A stretch of DNA of 64,000 nt, from NCBI GenBank assembly GCA_037974665.1, contig CM075783.1:19190762-19254761 (forward strand). The letters run 5' to 3'. The position numbers and the translations under genes were made by a program. Position 1 is the first letter of the stretch. Every line of letters starts with the position of its first letter. This stretch comes from Ehretia macrophylla. Lineage: Eukaryota; Streptophyta; Magnoliopsida; Boraginales; Ehretiaceae. This document shows, in pieces, positions 1 through 11,625 of the stretch. The notes beneath the pieces were generated by a model, which worked only from the letters and a program-made list of their open reading frames with translations, ran no database searches and was not told the origin of the DNA.

Positions 1-204
1 CCTATGATTGGGGATTACTTTTAGAATATATTTATGAATGTAGATTTTGTCACTCATATCCTTACTTTTAAGGATAGAATGTAGAAATATTATTCTAAAG
101 ATTTTTATTTAAATAATTAATCGCATTAAATGATAATTTAAATAAACTGTCCACATTAAATGAATAATAATTATTATGTCCTAAAATTAATTGACTTTTA
201 GGGC

Positions 205-1836
205 ATATAATCTAACAGTAAGAACCAACTTCTTTTGTGGTAATGGGCTTTGAGCTGATGGACAGGGGAATTGATAAAATGAATAGTAACTAAAAATCTC
301 TTGGTCCCTCTTTTCATTCAACACAAATGTACAAATTTCTTGTTACTATTATTTGACAGACATAAAGTATATATTAAAAAGAGTGCAAATTGTAAAACAT
401 CATTTTCAAGTCGATCCATATGTAAAAGGCACTTCTGAAAGACGTCGTATACTTGTACAGTTTTGGATTGGTAAGAATACCTTATATGAGGCTTTTAACT
501 TCTTTATTGATGTATACAATATGGTAATTTTAGGTCGTCAACGATAATTTGCCAAAATAGAAAAAAGTCATCAACGAGAACAATTAAGTCAAGAGAATTC
601 CATAAGAATATAAAGCTATTTTAACGTCATTGCAGTGTCTTTGTAGAAATCCAACAACTTCTATTGATTATTTAATATTACTTTAGGCCAACCTTTTGAA
701 AATTTGTCTACTAATCCCCACTGATATGTGATATCTAGTTCACTTTTGCCTTGAAAACATGTTTGACCATTGGGCTTGGACGCAATGATCAAATGTCCAT
801 TAAAATCTGCAACTTGTGGAAACTTCAATAGTTACCAGCGATGACCAACTTGAAGTTTTTTCTAATGGGAAAATTGTTCAAGTGGCTCTCTTATTTTAAA
901 AAAAATTAAATTTATTTTTACTATTTAGAATCAGTCAATTTAATTCATAATATTTTTTTTAAAAAAATTGAATTTAATCCCTACCGCAAAGAATTTAGGT
1001 AAATTAAAACGAAAAATTAGTTAATTGCAACTACTGTTTGGGCGACAAAATTAGAAACTATTAAATGTTCAATGGGCAACTATTTAATGTTTCTTAACCA
1101 TTTTTTCAACATGAGATACACTCATTTACCTAAGCAAAAGCCAGTAATTATTTGTTTTTTTGGTCAATAAAGAAGACGATAATTAAACTAAGAAAAAATT
1201 TGTTGTGTATACAAAATTTGGAGGTCTTGCAGAATTGTAGTGCGTTTAGCAGATAGCGTTCACTTAAAAATGAAAAAAAAAAAAAAACTGGTATGTCTAT
1301 CATCCTACCTTCTCATACCCCTTCTCTCTCTTTTTACAATAACTTGTAGACATTAGCTTTATCAAGTAGGGTTGGCATTCAAAACGTCCTGACCCATTCA
1401 TATTTATTATTTTTTTTCATTTCAGGTCTACCATACATCTTATTTTTTCTCTCATCTCGGGTCCACTCACACTCCAATCCTCTCTTTCTCTTACCTCAGT
1501 CCTACTCGCTCATTTCACTTCTCTCTCACCTTTGACCCACCTATCCAATTCGTGTCAGCTCAAGATTGAGACGTTTAAAAATGTCCAAAAGCAATGGACT
1601 TGTTGAAGAATTTTCTTATCAAGTATTGTCCTGGCTTTTTTTAAGATAAAATTTTTTGGGATTGTTTTGCAATGAATAAAGGAGTTTAGAATTACCCTTT
1701 TTATTGATTATCACGTCAACAAACCGTATGTATATAAGATCATGTCAGCAAACCGTGTTTCTAGTAATCTTAATTTCTAATAAATTAACAACAAATTTTT
1801 CATCCCGCGTAAAAAAAAAAACTAAAAAAGAAGTGC
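205..1836. repeat. upstream flank of unit A (segmental duplication)
   Basis: No gene is supported in this stretch. About 210-560 is closely similar to 22250-22760 and 40690-41230, and about 370-1250 to 35770-36570, so it is duplicated 5' flank of the MEFSS family. A short open frame at 353-547 has degenerate counterparts in the other copies but resembles no protein I know, and I do not call it a gene. Positions 1190-1810 reappear in inverted orientation near 59940-60450. Confidence 0.75.
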
Positions 1837-1837
1837 A

Positions 1838-1880
1838 AAACCGTGTTTGATGTCGAGCGAGGCCATTGAGGTATAAAAAG
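1838..1880 (+). promoter_or_regulatory. promoter block of gene 1
   Basis: AAACCGTGTTTG starts at 1838, GCCATT lies at about 1862, and a good TATA box (TATAAAAAG) lies at 1872-1880, about 80 nt before the ATG. The same three elements occur upstream of genes 2, 3 and 7. The AAACCGTGT start is 34 nt before the TATA start in genes 1, 2 and 3. A second AAACCGTGTTTCT copy sits near 1753. Which factor would bind is unknown. Confidence 0.65.
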
Positions 1881-1961
1881 GAGCCCTTGTTAATTCATAA
1901 CCTATCCATCTGACATCGATTTCTAGCTTTTAACTTACAGTTTTCACCCTGAATTTCTTCC

Positions 1962-3041
1962 ATGGAGTTTTCGTCAATTTGGTACTTGTCCTTTTGGTCC
2001 ATCATCAGTCAGGTATCTCTTCTAATTGAAATTTTTGCTTCAAATAAGGTCTCTCCCCCAGTTCCCCTAGACATTTGGTGTCTTCTTCATCATCTTTTAC
2101 TTGTCCATTCATGCTGTTCATCATTTTATGCCTTCTTTGTACGGCCAATGAAGGAGCTTGATCTAGCCAACAAAAAAGTTTCGAATATGCTTGTTTTCTT
2201 CTGTGGAAGCAGCTGTGTGACACTATTCTTCTTACCTATTCATTTCCTGTCGTTTATATCCACCCATGATTTGTCTGTTTCGTTCATTTTAAATGGCTTT
2301 TTGATTATACTATCCCTTTTCGGTTACTCCATGTTTATAAGCTGTACAAAAAGTCAAGAGATAGGGAACATATTGACTGGATTCGCAGGCCCTTTACTTG
2401 TGCACCCCTCTCATACTCTTTGTTTTGCTTTATTTATAGCTTCTCTTTTCTCACTCAGATACTTGCTTTTTGTTCAAGATCTACGTGAAGATGTGGGAAG
2501 TGTTCTAGTGGTTGAACCTTATTTAGAAGTCCTTCTAAAGGCGTTTCTTTTAAGTTCACTGTGCTACAGTAAATTTATTTCACGAATTGGGTCATATATA
2601 GGTAGAAACACAAATGGAAAAATAAAAGTAATTGAAATCCATCTTGGGTTGTTGGGTACTGCTCTAGCTCAATACTACATCCAAGAAAAGTCCCTTTCTC
2701 TTCTGGTGCTTCTCTCCTCTTTTGCCGTTTATTGGCTAGCTAATCTCGCCATGACCTAACCTCGTACTGACTTGGGAATTTTCAACTTCATTATTGGTGC
2801 TATCATGGATTGTGCAATTGGTCTCTTTGGGCTTGGCGGCAAATTCACTTGGACCGTCTTTGTTTGTTGTGTCGTCATATTCCTCTTGCAATGGAAGTTG
2901 AATTCCGTGACACTGCATTATACTCCGGCACGAGCAAGTGTAATGAGCAACTGGAAAACTGTAGAAGAACATTTAACTAATTCGGAACCTTTAGAGGAGT
3001 TATATAAACTTTTCCAAGTACAGCTGGAAAGGGGAAGCTAA
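1962..3041 (+). pseudogene. MEFSS-family membrane protein gene 1, one in-frame stop
   Basis: The frame from the ATG at 1962 runs 265 codons to a TAA at 2757-2759, then continues in the same frame to a TAA at 3039-3041. Gene 3 has a CAA codon at this point and genes 2 and 7 have an Arg codon, so a C-to-T change of CAA is the simplest origin. The product would begin MEFSSIWYLSFWSIISQ and have about eight hydrophobic segments before the stop and two after it. It shares with its paralogues the patch around FAGPLLVHPSHTLC and the segment LLSSFAVYWLANLA. It ends soon after VMSNW and lacks the long charged C-terminal region of gene 2. There is no sign of an intron. The family and its function are unknown to me. 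It could instead be a functional truncated protein, or the stop could be read through. Confidence 0.75.
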
Positions 3042-4628
3042 GGCGTGTTCTTAGATCTCTCGTTATGCGAGGCATGAAAGGAAGAAGAATGCAAAGACAA
3101 GCTTGTATATCTTGACTTTCTCGTGACGTGTGTTTTGCTGTAATATTGCTATGATTGTGGAATGAAATGAAAAAAAAAAAAAAAAAAACTAATGTAGCTA
3201 AAGATATGATGTGGTAGATCAGTTTTATTGTTTGTTACAAGAGTTTAGGACCAAAGAGCTTAATGATGTATATTTTGATGCAAGCTATGTACAAAATATT
3301 AACCGTTATAATTGTTTACGACAAAGTGATTTAATTTGCATGGGCTACTTGTAATTACATGTTTTTATATAGGGTCCCTTTTTATATACATGCAAGATAT
3401 TAAATCGTTGTTATAAGTTCATATTTTTCTAACAAACGTCCTTCTGAGAATGAATATTAGTGGCATTAAACTATTTATATTACCAGTAATGTACTCAAAG
3501 GGACATTCAAGAGTTGGATGCAGTGACCGTTTAACGATATGTTGTAGGTTTTATCGTATTACGGATCTCTATTTTATTAAGGAATAAATAAATAAATGTA
3601 CTCAAAGGACACAATAGCCCCCCTCTAGTCATATATTGAAGGGTGCAAGAATATTTTATCCAGCCTAATGGCTATAAACTCAAGCATGCGGTTCAACAAA
3701 TATAATGATTGTTTAGCTAATTTTGACTTAAACCAATGCCTAAGAACAGCGGCGGACCCAAGCACTCACACTTAGGGTGTGCACTCGTACAGTGAAAAAG
3801 TTCAACATGTGCACAAAATGTCAAATATATTAGTTTTTCTAAAAAAAATGCTGAAAAACAAATTTTTTTTTTTTCAAAGTGGGGATGTGCAAAAAGAAGT
3901 AAAAAGACCTAAGTTTCTTTGCAGGAATCTTTTTTTATTTCAACTTTTCTTAGTGCTTTTTTTTTAAAAAAAAATTGGCCCCTTCTACCTAAGCATATTT
4001 CTCATATTTTTTTATTGTCTTTTACATATTGAGGTAAATAGTTGGTATGTCTTGAAAATAGTACAAAATTTTGCCAGCGAATTTTGTAAATACTGTTATT
4101 GTTAGCTTCAATTGTAATGTGTGTACATTATATGTAATTATACCTAATTAGGATAGTCGAATTATTAACGATAAAGTGGGACTTAATGATTTATACATAT
4201 TGTGTGTACATTACATGTAATTATTCCTAATTAGGATATAAGGATAGTCAAATTATGCACGATAAAATGGGACTTAATGATTTATATATATTGTGTATGG
4301 ATTACATCATCGTTATTCCTATTAAAGAATTTGGTAGAAAATTGACATTTAAATATGTTAGTTATGTGCTTAGATAAATATTATGTAATCATCCAGTCAA
4401 GTGGAAAAATGTTAATCTTTTTGTAAAGCGGCATTACCCGACCACATAAAGTTGCAATTAGCAATGTAATTATTAAATGAACAAATTCATGAACTTATCT
4501 CTAACCTCGTACACTTAGTGAATTCATAAAATAAATAAATATATAAATAAGTAAATATTGAGTCTCTTGTATCTAAGGCAATAGTAAATCAGCCAACTTG
4601 GAAAGTTCATATAAACACCTACAGATAT
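3042..4628. repeat. downstream flank of gene 1 (segmental duplication)
   Basis: The stretch holds the 3' flank of gene 1, including an A-run at about 3169-3188 after a plausible 3' UTR. Positions 3200-4628 match 36886-38845 (interrupted there by a hAT-type element) and also parts of 33170-33480 and 34690-35560. No coding sequence is supported; the small open frame at 3779-3967 is low-complexity. Confidence 0.7.
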
Positions 4629-4630
4629 TT

Positions 4631-5383
4631 CTTTTTTTTTTTTTTTGGAGGGAGACTAATGCCTTGTACTAAACATTGACAATCCTAGGAGTGGATTCTC
4701 GTACTCTATCTTTTTCCATAAGGAGAAAGAGTTGATACGGAAGTGACTTAAAGTACGGCAGCCTAAACTTTGGTTAATTCCACAGTTGATGAGCTAATCT
4801 GCGCATTTGTTTGCTTCTTGAAAGATGTAGGAGAGCTTGTAGAACTCGTGACTTGAGAGAATAGCTTTGCAATCTTCCAAAAGAGGTGTGAGTGGACTAT
4901 TGTGAACCACTGAACTTGTGATCAACTGAATCACAACTTGGGAGTCAGTCTCAATAAAAAAGTGTTGCAAGCCCATTCTTTCTGCTCTTTTCAGTCCCTC
5001 CCAAAGTGCTGTAAGTTCTGCAACGTTGTTGGTGGTGATTCTCAAATTCATGATAAAACCATCGATCCACTTGCCATTCTCATCCCGAAAAATGCCTCCC
5101 ACACCTGCAAGTCTTGGGCTTCCCTTCGCGCAACCATCGGTGTTGAGCTTAATTCCATGGGGGGGTTTACTCCAACTAATCTATATTTCTTGCCTTGGAT
5201 GTAAAGAGTCATGCAGCTGGGTTTTCCAAGCCAAAGAGGCTTCTTCAGTCTGTTTAAGAACCAGAGTGATAAATTGAGGGGCGTTTGGTGGTTGTTTCCT
5301 GGCGAATATGAAACTATTTCTAAACTTCCAAAACCACCAAATTGTAAACGAGAAAATGTGGCGCCATTGTAATCCTCTAAAAA
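4631..5383 (-). mobile_element. 5'-truncated L1-type LINE, RNase H end
   Basis: Read on the minus strand, this is the 3' end of a plant L1-type LINE. The frame from about 5340 to 4794 has a WWFWKFRNSF-like segment typical of the region before RNase H, then an RNase H-like domain. KLNTDG supplies an acidic residue, AELTALWEGL a glutamate, IETDS another aspartate, and the end is EANKCAD followed by TAG. A T-run on the plus strand at 4631-4646 is the poly(A) tail. The paralogous site near 38845 reads straight from GATATTTC into TTCATTGTG, which is an empty site. The repeated TATTTCTT at both edges is the likely target-site duplication. The fragment is far too short to be active. Confidence 0.8.
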
Positions 5384-7031
5384 ACTATTTCTTCATTGTG
5401 ATATACTTAGTAGGGCTAGGCTCTGATTGTTTGGAGTAAAATATTTTCCTAAAAAATCTTTTTAAAATTTTTTGATGTTCGGTAACACGAAAAATTTGGT
5501 TAATCGAAAAATATTTTCCGGTCAACACTACAAAAAAAAATTAAATTTTGTGACGGGCCGTCGCCATCCCATCACCAATACGACGACGACTTGGTGAAGG
5601 AAAAGGTTGACACCAATTTTGTGACAAGACAGTGACGGCATAGTGTGAGACAGAAAAAACTGTCACCAAGCTGTCACTATTAGTGACGGCATACTTCGCC
5701 GTCTCCAAAATTGGAGATGGCAAAGGCTCCCATCTCTAAAATTGGCGACGGGAGCACCTCCCATCTCTAAAATTGGCGACGGGAAAGCCTCCCATCTCCA
5801 ATTTTGGAGATGGGAAAGCCTCCCGTCTCCAATTTTGGCGACGGGAGCGCCTCCCCTCTCCAATCCCTCGCCCAAAATGATATATATATATGTGTAATTC
5901 TGAAATAATCCTTGGGAGTTAACCTTGCTTAGCTTGATTTAATTACACCTTATCTTTTAATCCCTACTATAAGAAAATTTTAGATCAAACCTAGACTATA
6001 ATCAAAGTTAAAATTTTTTGGAAAAATTCTTCTATTAGTTCGCACTAATAAGTCAATCTTTCACCTGATAAATAGGACTTTGAGTTTTACTAATATATCA
6101 AATTGACATCAATTAGAACAAAAAATTTTCTTTGTTACCAATACGGTGATGACTTGGTGAAGGAAAAACTTATCCCGAGTTTTGTGACGAGACAGTGTTA
6201 GATGAGAAAAATCATCATCAAGCCGTTACCGTCACCAACAATGACGACATTCTTTGCCGCTTACAATTTAATGACGGCCAAAATAGACCGTCACCAAATT
6301 GGTGACGGCCTAGCTAGATCGTCACCAAATTAGTGACAGCTCGAAGACAGTAAAAAAAATTTGATAAAGAAAAGACGGCTCGGTGACAAATTCTCTCACC
6401 ATGCCATCTCCAAATTGGTGACGGCTCGAAGACCGTAATTATTGATAATTCTTCATTAATTGTATGTCTTTTAATTTTTTATAAAATAAAACATTATTTT
6501 TCTATATATACTTTTATTTATAAAGTTTTTTTATTTAACTAATAAGATTAAATTTAATAACTTTAAATGTATAATTTTTTTAATTTTAATTTTCATAATT
6601 TTAATTTTTAAAAATAATAAATTATAATATCCTACATTTTCTGTATCGGAGACGAACTAGGGGATCAATCCCATCTCCAAAGTTGGAGACGGGAAATTCT
6701 ATGGAGACGGGTGCAAGCCGTCTCCAATGGAGAAGGGTGCAGGCTGTCTCCAATGGAGACGGGTTCATCTCCCGTCTGTAACTTTGGAGACGGGAGATAA
6801 ATCCCGTCTCTAAATTGGAGACGGCAAATGTGCCCGTCTTGATTGAAGACAGGAATCAATCCCGTCTCCAAAGTTAGTAAGGGGAAATGAACCCCGTCTC
6901 CAACTTTGGAGACGAGAGCCATGCCCGTTTCCACTGAACTTTAAAAGAAAAAATTTAAATAAAGGACATCAGTCCCAATTGGGGCTGATTTAATTTGAAA
7001 AGCACACACCAGCTCATATATATATATATAT

Positions 7032-7859
7032 GGGAAAAAAGCAGCAGTAGTCCTCATTGTTTACTCAAAAGTCAATTTAATCTCCATTGTTTCAAAATGC
7101 TTAAAAAGGTCTCCAATGTTTGTAAACATCCTCATTGTGGTCCCTACCGTTAAAAATCTAACAGAAAATTTATAAAATGACTAAACTACCCTTACTTAAA
7201 AATAAAATACCCAAAATACCTCTATCTTCTTCTTCCTCTTCCAACTCCTCAACCCACCACCACAAGCACCACCAAGCACCACCACCACCCACCACCCCCC
7301 CCCCCCCCCCCGCGAACACCACCCACCCCCTCCCCCCCCCCCCCCCCCCCGCGAACACCACCCACTCCCCCCGCGCGGACACCACCCACCCCCCCCTGCG
7401 CGAACCCCACCCACCCCCCCTAGCGCGAACACCACCCCCCCCCTGTGCGCGAACACCACCCCCCCACCCCCCCCCCTCTTCCGCGCGAACAGTGTGTGTG
7501 TGTGTGTTAGTGTGTGTTTGTAGGTGTGTTAATGTGTGTGTATTAGTGTGTTTTTTGGTATTTTTGTGAGTGTGTGTGTTTGTGGGTGTGTTAGTGTGTG
7601 TTTTTTGGTGAGTGCGCGTGTTTGTAGGTGTGTTAGTGTGTGTTTTTTGGTATTTTTGTGTGAGATTTTGTGTTTTTTGTGATTTTTCAAATTTACCCTT
7701 GAAATACTATTCACATCTGTTAAAAATAACCAAAATTTTAACGGTAGGAACCACAATGAGTATGTTTACAAACATTGGAGACCTTTTTGAGTATTTTGAA
7801 ACAATGGGGATTAAATTGACTTTTGAGTAAACAATGGGGACTACTGCTGCTTTTTTCCC
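7032..7859. mobile_element. nested TIR element with a C-rich and GT-rich core
   Basis: The left end starting GGGAAAAAAGCAGCAGTAG is matched by an inverted right end, and the inverted similarity extends about 150 bp inward (for example CATTGTTTACTCAAAAGTC). Both flanks are TA repeats, so the target duplication (perhaps TATATATAT) cannot be proved. The core holds C-runs separated by CGCGAACACCACC (about 7290-7490), then a GT-rich stretch (about 7490-7680). It lies inside CACTA element 1. The class is probably MULE-like, judged by the long TIRs. Confidence 0.7.
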
Positions 7860-7929
7860 TATATATATATACAAACATATATGTATATATATGCACATAA
7901 TATAAGCTATATATATAGAGAGAGAGGAA

Positions 7930-8280
7930 ATGAATCGGAAGAGGATGGAGAGTCTAGTGTACTCTAGGCAGTGGAGTGGGGGACCGAGTAGCACGGGGTC
8001 AACGTCGCCGACGGGGTCACCGGTGCATCCAAAGTCGAGGTTGCCGCCGGCTGCGACGGGGATGTCTACTATTAAAAGGACGCAGAACGTGGCCACTGAA
8101 GCTGCGGCGCAACATTTAGCGCAAGTGAAGGCGTCTTCGCAGGCTCTGGCTGATGACGATGAGGACGAGGACGATGATCTAGGGTTCCGGTTTGGTCCTC
8201 CGCCGCCAAGTTCTGCTTTGTCCAGTAATAGAAATGATAATGTTAACTTACCAGCTATTTCGCTTGCCAAGCCTAATACA
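7930..8280 (+). pseudogene. captured first exon of an SCD2-like gene
   Basis: From the ATG at 7930 the frame reads MNRKRMESLVYSRQWSGG, then a Ser/Pro/Gly-rich stretch, MSTIKRTQNVATEAAAQHL, an acidic DDDEDEDDD run and FRFGPPPPSS. It ends near a possible splice donor (GTATATGTAT) at about 8281. From memory this layout fits the N-terminus of plant SCD2-type coiled-coil proteins (membrane trafficking and cytokinesis in Arabidopsis). The local base composition is much more GC-rich than the surroundings. A second acidic block (SEGEEEEEETDDSSS) at about 8428-8503 may be another captured exon. The coiled-coil body is absent, so this is a fragment carried by CACTA element 1. Confidence 0.6.
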
Positions 8281-8503
8281 GTATATGTATCTATATATAC
8301 ATATGTATACATACATCTATATACATTATATACAATATTTTTTTTTTATTTACTGTTTTTTGTTTCAATTTAATATATTGTGTAATTTTTTGTTTTTTAT
8401 TTAATTTTTTGTTAAAAAATTTAATAGTCTGAAGGTGAAGAAGAAGAAGAGGAGACTGATGATTCTTCATCGACGAGCACTACAGATTGGAGCCAAGTGA
8501 AGG

Positions 8504-10985
8504 TTTGTAATCGGAAGCTTTGGTTTTGAAATGATAACTAGTCTAGTACAAATTGTTTACTCTTGTCAACTAGAGTTCATTGATCAAATGCAAGTAGTGT
8601 AAAACTTTCAAGTGATGACGAGTTGTGTGAAATTTGAACTAAGTGGCCGTTAGATGTATTTCATGCTGCCTCATTGGTCTTTTCTTCTATTTGGCAGAAT
8701 AGGTGAAGTTCTTGTTTTAGTCAAAGACTAACCACATGTGCTTTATGCTATTTTGGTCAAGTTTCATTAATTGCATTGTTTATTCAATGAAAAAATTACG
8801 AGATTAAACTGGCGGAAACATACTGTTGTTAACAGAGTAGTCGAACTTTTCCAACAAGCACCTGTTGTGATCGAGATCAGTGGCAGGGTCAATGGATTTT
8901 GGATGCCAAAAATACAGTTTTCAGTTTCTAGCATCCATATTGTATATTGTTTTTACACTTTGTGAGAACATTTTTTATCATGCTGTAATATATAAATTTG
9001 TCTTGTCCAAATCTTGATTCTAAGGATAAGAGTGCCTAGTTATCTTGCTTTCACCTGTAAAAAGTAGACAGTTTCATAGGAGCAAAATTTCCCACTATGC
9101 ATCCTGGACATGTATTAGATGTCTTTACTCTAGAGACATGTTAGTCATGTTTAAGACACTCCCTTATTTATGTTCTTCTCACATGCTCGTTATACACTTC
9201 CTGCATGTATGTGAACCTCGTTGAATAGATGCCTTATGTATTACTAAAAGATGGAAATCAAGGTATAAACATAAATTTGTTTGAATTTTGTCTACAATAA
9301 GGAGAAATATTGATGCATTCTAGTCATATTGGGTGGAAAAATATCCCTTGATGTTTTTAAAGGGGCTTGATCTGATAAATCCCTTTACCAGTTTTAGTGA
9401 TTATCAGTAAGAAGGCGTTCTTCTTTGACTACTCTATCAAGTGAAAGTTAGAATTCTCTTAAAAGTTTTTGATAGCGGTTAGTGGAACATGCGTGCGATG
9501 TGCTTGCATAATCTACTCTAATTGTGTCAAACTCCTGTGTTATGATGTTTTCAACTTCTTCTGAAATTGTTAATAACATCTGTTTAGTATGGTTAACATT
9601 ATAGTTCGCGGACATTTTACTCACTAGTCAAATTAATCTCTATATATGGCATATTATTTATTAAATTAGTGATTTGGCTGGCATATTGATTGATATTCTT
9701 TTATGGCCTTCTTTACTAACAACACATTGGAGTGTAGAAGTTGTAGCTTTCTGAAACTAGTTATCGGGATTATCATACTGGGAATCGTGCCTCTTAAATT
9801 GATTATGAAGGATACTTATACCACAAAAGAGAAAAAAGAGGAAGTATGAACTGATGCCGTATCTTACCTAGGGGATCTGGTGTAGCCATTCCTTCTGTTA
9901 CGATCTTTTTTTTTTTTTTTAATGTGGCATATCCATTGTGATGTGTGCTATTTACATGTTCAAAAAGCAAAATTTCTGGGTTATTATGTTATCTAAGAAT
10001 ACATTTTCAGAATTATTTTCTTCTTAATTTAATTATTCTGATACCTTCCTCTTTTGTTAACACATGGAGAATTTATGCTTGGGTTGTTTGTGAATTTTCC
10101 ACCTGCCATTATCAGAATTGAATTACAGTAAATGATATTTTTTTATGTTCCATATGGTCCTTACAGTTCGTACGCCATTCTTTCTGCCTGCATAATGGGA
10201 AATTACAGTAAATGATATTTGTTTACATTAGGTTCTTAAACACTTGGGGATGAGAAAGGGATTTCCAATTTTTATTCAAAGTGAAATATTCATTTGGAAA
10301 CAGCGAGGGCCACTACTGTCGGAAGGGAATACAACTAAGTGCAGCAAGAAATATTGATTCATGACTGTGATTTCTGCATTTAGATGGCTAAGATGATTTA
10401 TATAATTCTCTGAAGTATTCCAGGTACAGAACGTTAGAGATCTTCAAAATTATTGCTTAATCAATCGTGTTTTCTTCCTCCTTCCTCATCTATCTTTTCT
10501 GTCCTTGGCAATTTAAGAATTCCTTGTGTGTGTTTAATCAACTGTGTAGGTTTGGAACAGTCAAAATTATTGTTGTGTATTGAATTTATATTATAATTTT
10601 ATTTCGTTATTTTTTGTTATAGTCCTCTAGGATCAGTCATGTTGAGTGATAAAGAAAGAATAAAAAAAGGTGAAACTTCAATCAGAAAGGCTATCAAAAG
10701 TTCATCAATGACGAGCTTCTGGAGATTCAAAGCTCGTGAATAGTTTCGGAGAAGATTCAAAAGCATAGGGTTAGGTTAAATTTATGGGTAGCCAATTTGT
10801 AATTATATATGTAATTAAAACATTTTGTAATCATATATGTAATTAATTTTTTTTTGTAATTTAAAATTTAAATTGAATTTTGATTTTCAAATTTTAGTTA
10901 ATTTATTTCTTATATGATTTTTATATTTGTAAATTCTACTATTTAAATATGTTATTCTAATTATAAAATTTTTTTTAAAAAATTA
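8504..10985. other. interior of CACTA element 1, no gene recognised
   Basis: This stretch resembles plant intron or intergenic sequence. A short segment at about 8836-8905 could encode RVVELFQQAPVVIEISG and may be a third captured exon, but I cannot assign it. No transposase motifs were seen. Confidence 0.5.
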
Positions 10986-11520
10986 TTTCAAAATTGGCGA
11001 CGGTTAGGTGACGACCATCTTCGGTGACAGCTAGGTGACGACCATCTTTGGTGACGGCAAAGGTTGGTGACGGCTTGGCGAAGGGAAAAAATGGTGAGGG
11101 CTTGACGACGGCAATTTTGGTGATGGTTTGGTGATGGGTTAAGTTGGCGAGAGTTTGGTGAACGGAAAGATTGGCGAGGGCTAGGTGACGGCAATCATTG
11201 GTGACGGCTTGGAAACGGGAAAGAATGGTGAGGGCTTGGTGACGGAGGATTTGGAGACGGGATGGAGATCGTTTGGCAGCCGTCGCCAAATTGGTGACGG
11301 TTTGGTGAGAGGAATGATTTTGGCGACAATCTTATATTTGACAGACGTTTTCCTTCACCGTGCCGTCGCAAATTTTAAATTGGCGACGGCACGGTGAGGG
11401 AAACTGTCTCTCGCAAAATCTAATTTTTTTTGTAGTGCAATAAAAAATTTTAGTTGAAAAGAGTAGAAAATATATTTTTGTCCTTTGAGATAAGAAAACA
11501 TTTTTTGCAATTCACTCACT

Positions 11521-11625
11521 TCACCCTCACCCCACCCTACCCATACCCCTACCCCTACCCCTACCCCCTACCCCCTACCCCCTACCCATCCCTTACCCCT
11601 TACCCCCACCCACCCTCTACTCTCA
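11521..11625. repeat. C-rich CCCCTA-type simple repeat
   Basis: Imperfect tandem repeats around CCCCTACCC and CCCCCTA lie here. The same type of array occurs in the paralogous flank at about 39060-39195, so it predates the duplication. It is not the plant telomere repeat CCCTAAA. The minus strand is G-rich with many runs of three to five G. Confidence 0.8.

Larger units (their letters stand above)
5526..11437. mobile_element. CACTA element 1, non-autonomous, with captured host DNA
   Basis: The ends are CACTACAAAAAAA at 5526 and TTTTTTTTGTAGTG ending at 11437, flanked on both sides by CAA (5523-5525 and 11438-11440), the 3-bp target duplication expected for CACTA elements. The paralogous position near 38978 reads TCAAGAAAAA with no element. 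Subterminal arrays of a motif like TTGG(A/C)GACGG in both orientations fill about 5550-6930 and 10990-11420. I find no transposase frame. The interior holds a nested TIR element (7032-7859), an SCD2-like exon and about 2 kb of probable captured intronic DNA. Confidence 0.88.

Noticed and set aside
7177..7569. 130-codon Pro-rich open frame, and Gly-rich frames on the other strand
   Set aside because: Product of the C-runs inside a TIR element; low complexity and no support as a gene.
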